Of a stretch of DNA of 25,094 nucleotides, positions 23,125 through 25,094 are shown in pieces; the first letter of the stretch is position 1; each line of letters begins with the position of its first letter. Made by a program: the position numbers and the translations under genes. This DNA comes from a virus. The DNA lies in IMG/VR virus record IMGVR_UViG_3300036671_000027, positions 1 through 25,094 of that record. The stretch is one strand, 5' to 3'. Below the pieces are notes generated by a model that did no database searches, was not told the DNA's origin, and worked only from the letters and a program-made list of their open reading frames with translations.

Positions 23125-25094
23125 TTACGCTTCAATTAGCGTCTTGTGAACCTTTACTGTTGTGCCACTTGTTGATGTTACAAGTAGTCTAATATTTCCA
23201 CCTGAATAATCAGCATCTGTTGTTCCAAGTTGATTGTTGCTAATTACATCAGCATACTCTGTAATATAGACACTATTGTTTCCATCTACAGTTACTAGTA
23301 CTTCTAGTACTTCAATGTCTGTACCGTTTTTCATTTGAACAATATATTTTGCAGAATTGTATGTTGTTGCAGACCATGTATCAACTACTGTTGCGCTTGT
23401 TGTTGAAATGCTTGTTGTAGCAGTTCCAATAAGTGCATCTGTTAGTGTTACTGATCCAACAGTTAATCCTGTAAATGATGGACTTGATGTTGTTGCAATG
23501 CTTTGTGGTAGTGATAATGTTACAGAACCAGTTGATGCATCTGCATAAATTTCATCTGCAGTTCCAGTAATATCCGTTACACCTATGTTTGTAATTGTAA
23601 GAATATTGCTTGTTGTTGCATATGATGCTGTTATTCCTGTACCGCCAGTTGCTGCGCTACCAAAGTTATCTACAGCGGTTTCAATATCTGCTGTAAATGC
23701 AACTGTTCCAGTTGCGTCAGGGAATGTAATTGTGTGATCTGCTGTTGGATCTGTAAATAATAAAGTAGTTTCGTTATTATTTGCAGTACCTTCAATAACA
23801 ATTGCTGCATCTGAAATATATAGTCCAGATACATTTGGAGATGTAAGAGTCTTGTTAGTTAAAGTTTGAGCGGTAGATAAATCTGCAGTAATAGCAGTAT
23901 CAATACTGAAACTATTACCAGTTAGAGTTATTCCATTTCCAGCTAAATATGATCCACCACTTGAAAATTGTGTAAACACAATATCAGTAGTTCCAATTAT
24001 AACTGAATCATTTGTACAAACAAAACCACGATCAGCATTTGTTGATCCTTGTTCTACAAATGTAAATGCTCCTGGGAACTCGGCTCCAGCGTTCATGTCT
24101 GATGAGCGAGCTGGTGCACCTGAAGCCTGTACTATATAAATACCATTTGCTGTTTGATCAGTTTGATCTTTAATAAGAATTCTATCGTTTGTTGTAAGAG
24201 TAATTCCATCAATAACGGATCCGTTACTAAAGGCTGTAGTAAGTGTTCCGTTTGTTGTAGTTGCTACAAGAACTGATGCTTTAATATCAAGACCTTGTGC
24301 TATTGAGTCAACATATCCAACTGTTGCTGCATGTGTTGAGCTAGAAGGAGTTCCATTAATTGTAATGTTTCCTGCAATAGTTATGTCATTTGGCAAACCA
24401 ATTGTTACTGCTCCAGTAGATGAAGATACTTCAATCTCATTTGCAGTCCCTGTAAGAGATGATACTCCACCTGATGCATTAAATGATAGAGAGTTAGCAG
24501 TATCATCATATGTAATTGTTATGTTTGTTTGTGTACCGTTTGAAATAGCAGTTGCTACTGCATCTTGTGCTCTTTCATTTGTAAACCAAAGATTTGTTGG
24601 AGATGTTGCCGCTTCAGCAATATCGTCTGTAACAAGTGTGCGAGTACCACCAAGAGATGTTGATGTTCCGTTAATTGTAATTTCTGAGTTTGTTAACTTT
24701 TCATTTGCAATAGATCCAGCAAGCATTGTGTTTGTAACTGTACCTGTGTCTGCAGCAGTAATGGCTGTTCCTAAAATTTTTGTTGCAGCAATAGCAGCGG
24801 ATGCGTTAATATCTGCATCAACAATTGTGCCATCTGCAATCATTGTACTTGTTACTGTTCCTGAATCTCCAGTTGTAATAATTGTTCCAGTAACATTTGG
24901 AAGGGTGATTGTTTGATCTGCTGTTGGATCTACTACTTGAAGAATTGTTTCAAAATCATCAGGTGTTGCACCCTCAAAAGTAATTTTATCTGCAAAGATA
25001 GGATCTGTTGATACTGTTGCTGTTATTTTACCAGTTGTATCATTGTAACTAAATGCAATTCCATTTTGTGAACCATCAAACATACCTGCTGTGG
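23125..25094 (-). CDS. Tail fibre protein, partial at its N-terminus (at least 652 aa in window)
   Basis: The frame is open past the right edge. A Met codon at 25083 lies inside the common fibre motif (TAGMFDGSQNGIAFSYNDTT) and has no SD at usable distance, so the true start is probably outside the window. The protein is Thr/Ser/Gly-rich and modular: DDFETILQ-type modules at both ends, a DDIAEAATSPTNLWFTNERA segment, a central domain AATVGYVDSIAQGLDIKASV through RGFVCTNDSVIIGTTDIVFT, TLTNKTLTSPNVSG, and a C-terminal domain (TWSATTYNSAKYIVQMKNGT to HKTLIEA). These elements recur in fibres of aquatic tailed phages. It probably forms the shaft and tip of a side or tail-tip fibre. No protease or lyase motif is visible. 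Confidence 0.8.
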   Translation of the reverse strand, partial: TAGMFDGSQNGIAFSYNDTTGKITATVSTDPIFADKITFEGATPDDFETILQVVDPTADQTITLPNVTGTIITTGDSGTVTSTMIADGTIVDADINASAAIAATKILGTAITAADTGTVTNTMLAGSIANEKLTNSEITINGTSTSLGGTRTLVTDDIAEAATSPTNLWFTNERAQDAVATAISNGTQTNITITYDDTANSLSFNASGGVSSLTGTANEIEVSSSTGAVTIGLPNDITIAGNITINGTPSSSTHAATVGYVDSIAQGLDIKASVLVATTTNGTLTTAFSNGSVIDGITLTTNDRILIKDQTDQTANGIYIVQASGAPARSSDMNAGAEFPGAFTFVEQGSTNADRGFVCTNDSVIIGTTDIVFTQFSSGGSYLAGNGITLTGNSFSIDTAITADLSTAQTLTNKTLTSPNVSGLYISDAAIVIEGTANNNETTLLFTDPTADHTITFPDATGTVAFTADIETAVDNFGSAATGGTGITASYATTSNILTITNIGVTDITGTADEIYADASTGSVTLSLPQSIATTSSPSFTGLTVGSVTLTDALIGTATTSISTTSATVVDTWSATTYNSAKYIVQMKNGTDIEVLEVLVTVDGNNSVYITEYADVISNNQLGTTDADYSGGNIRLLVTSTSGTTVKVHKTLIEA
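23685..23805 (-). repeat. Fibre module copy B (in the 652-aa fibre gene)
   Basis: Encodes IEGTANNNETTLLFTDPTAD followed by HTITFPDATGTVAFTADI. It lacks the DDFE part, so it is the most diverged copy at its N-terminal side but nearly identical to copy C at its C-terminal side. Confidence 0.7.
24863..24985 (-). repeat. Fibre module copy A (near the right edge)
   Basis: Encodes FEGATPDDFETILQVVDPTA followed by DQTITLPNVTGTIITTGDS. It resembles copy C best at its N-terminal side. Confidence 0.7.

Noticed and set aside
24365-24916. Long open frame on the plus strand (183 codons)
   Set aside because: It lies fully opposite the fibre gene, whose Thr/Ser/Val-rich codons leave the complementary strand free of stops. 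Its product has no domain logic and no SD.
1-25094. tRNA genes, CRISPR arrays, integrase, attachment site or insertion sequence
   Set aside because: Gaps between genes are all under about 165 bases, and I found no cloverleaf, spaced direct repeats or transposase-like frame in them.

Overview
The window is part of the structural gene block of a tailed double-stranded DNA phage, probably a siphovirus. Every gene I can support lies on the minus strand, so the biological order runs from high to low coordinates. The DNA is AT-rich. The capsid, connector, tail-tube and LamG-type proteins resemble those of phages of Actinobacteria, and the fibre modules resemble those common in uncultivated aquatic phages. 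A low-GC aquatic actinobacterial host is therefore a reasonable guess, but it is an inference. No tail sheath gene lies between the connectors and the tube, which favours a long non-contractile tail.

Layout in transcription order. (1) 25094-21621: three fibre or adhesion genes, the first truncated by the window edge. They share repeated beta-structure modules, and the third carries an Mtd_N-like head. (2) 21468-19447: a monomeric adenosylcobalamin-dependent (class II) ribonucleotide reductase with all five cysteines of the family. An in-frame stretch right after its stop codon encodes the C-terminal end of an endonuclease VII-type nuclease without a start. (3) 19284-15667: a 1205-residue minor tail protein with several LamG-like regions. 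(4) 15648-11100: a small unknown protein, the portal, a prohead protease fused to a scaffold-like tail, and the major capsid protein. (5) 10996-7960: a tightly coupled set of connector and tail-completion genes, three joined by TAATG stop/start overlaps. (6) 7884-7249: the tail tube protein, ending at a strong terminator. (7) 7178-6088: two paralogous tail assembly chaperones in place of the usual frameshifted pair. (8) 6068-1: a tape measure protein of at least 2022 residues, open at the left edge.

How it works together: portal, protease/scaffold and capsid build the procapsid. The connector genes close it, the tube protein polymerises along the tape measure under the chaperones, and the fibre and LamG proteins form the adhesion apparatus. 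The reductase supplies deoxynucleotides during replication.

The most notable points are: a kinase-like (PI3/4-kinase/HipA-type) motif set inside the tape measure protein; a perfect internal ribosome site that would release the scaffold part of the protease gene; an extended -10 motif (TGN-TATAAT or close variants) in front of nine genes, several apparently leaderless; the duplicated chaperone; and the endonuclease VII relic behind the reductase. No tRNA, CRISPR array, integrase or insertion sequence was seen. No gap between genes exceeds about 165 bases.
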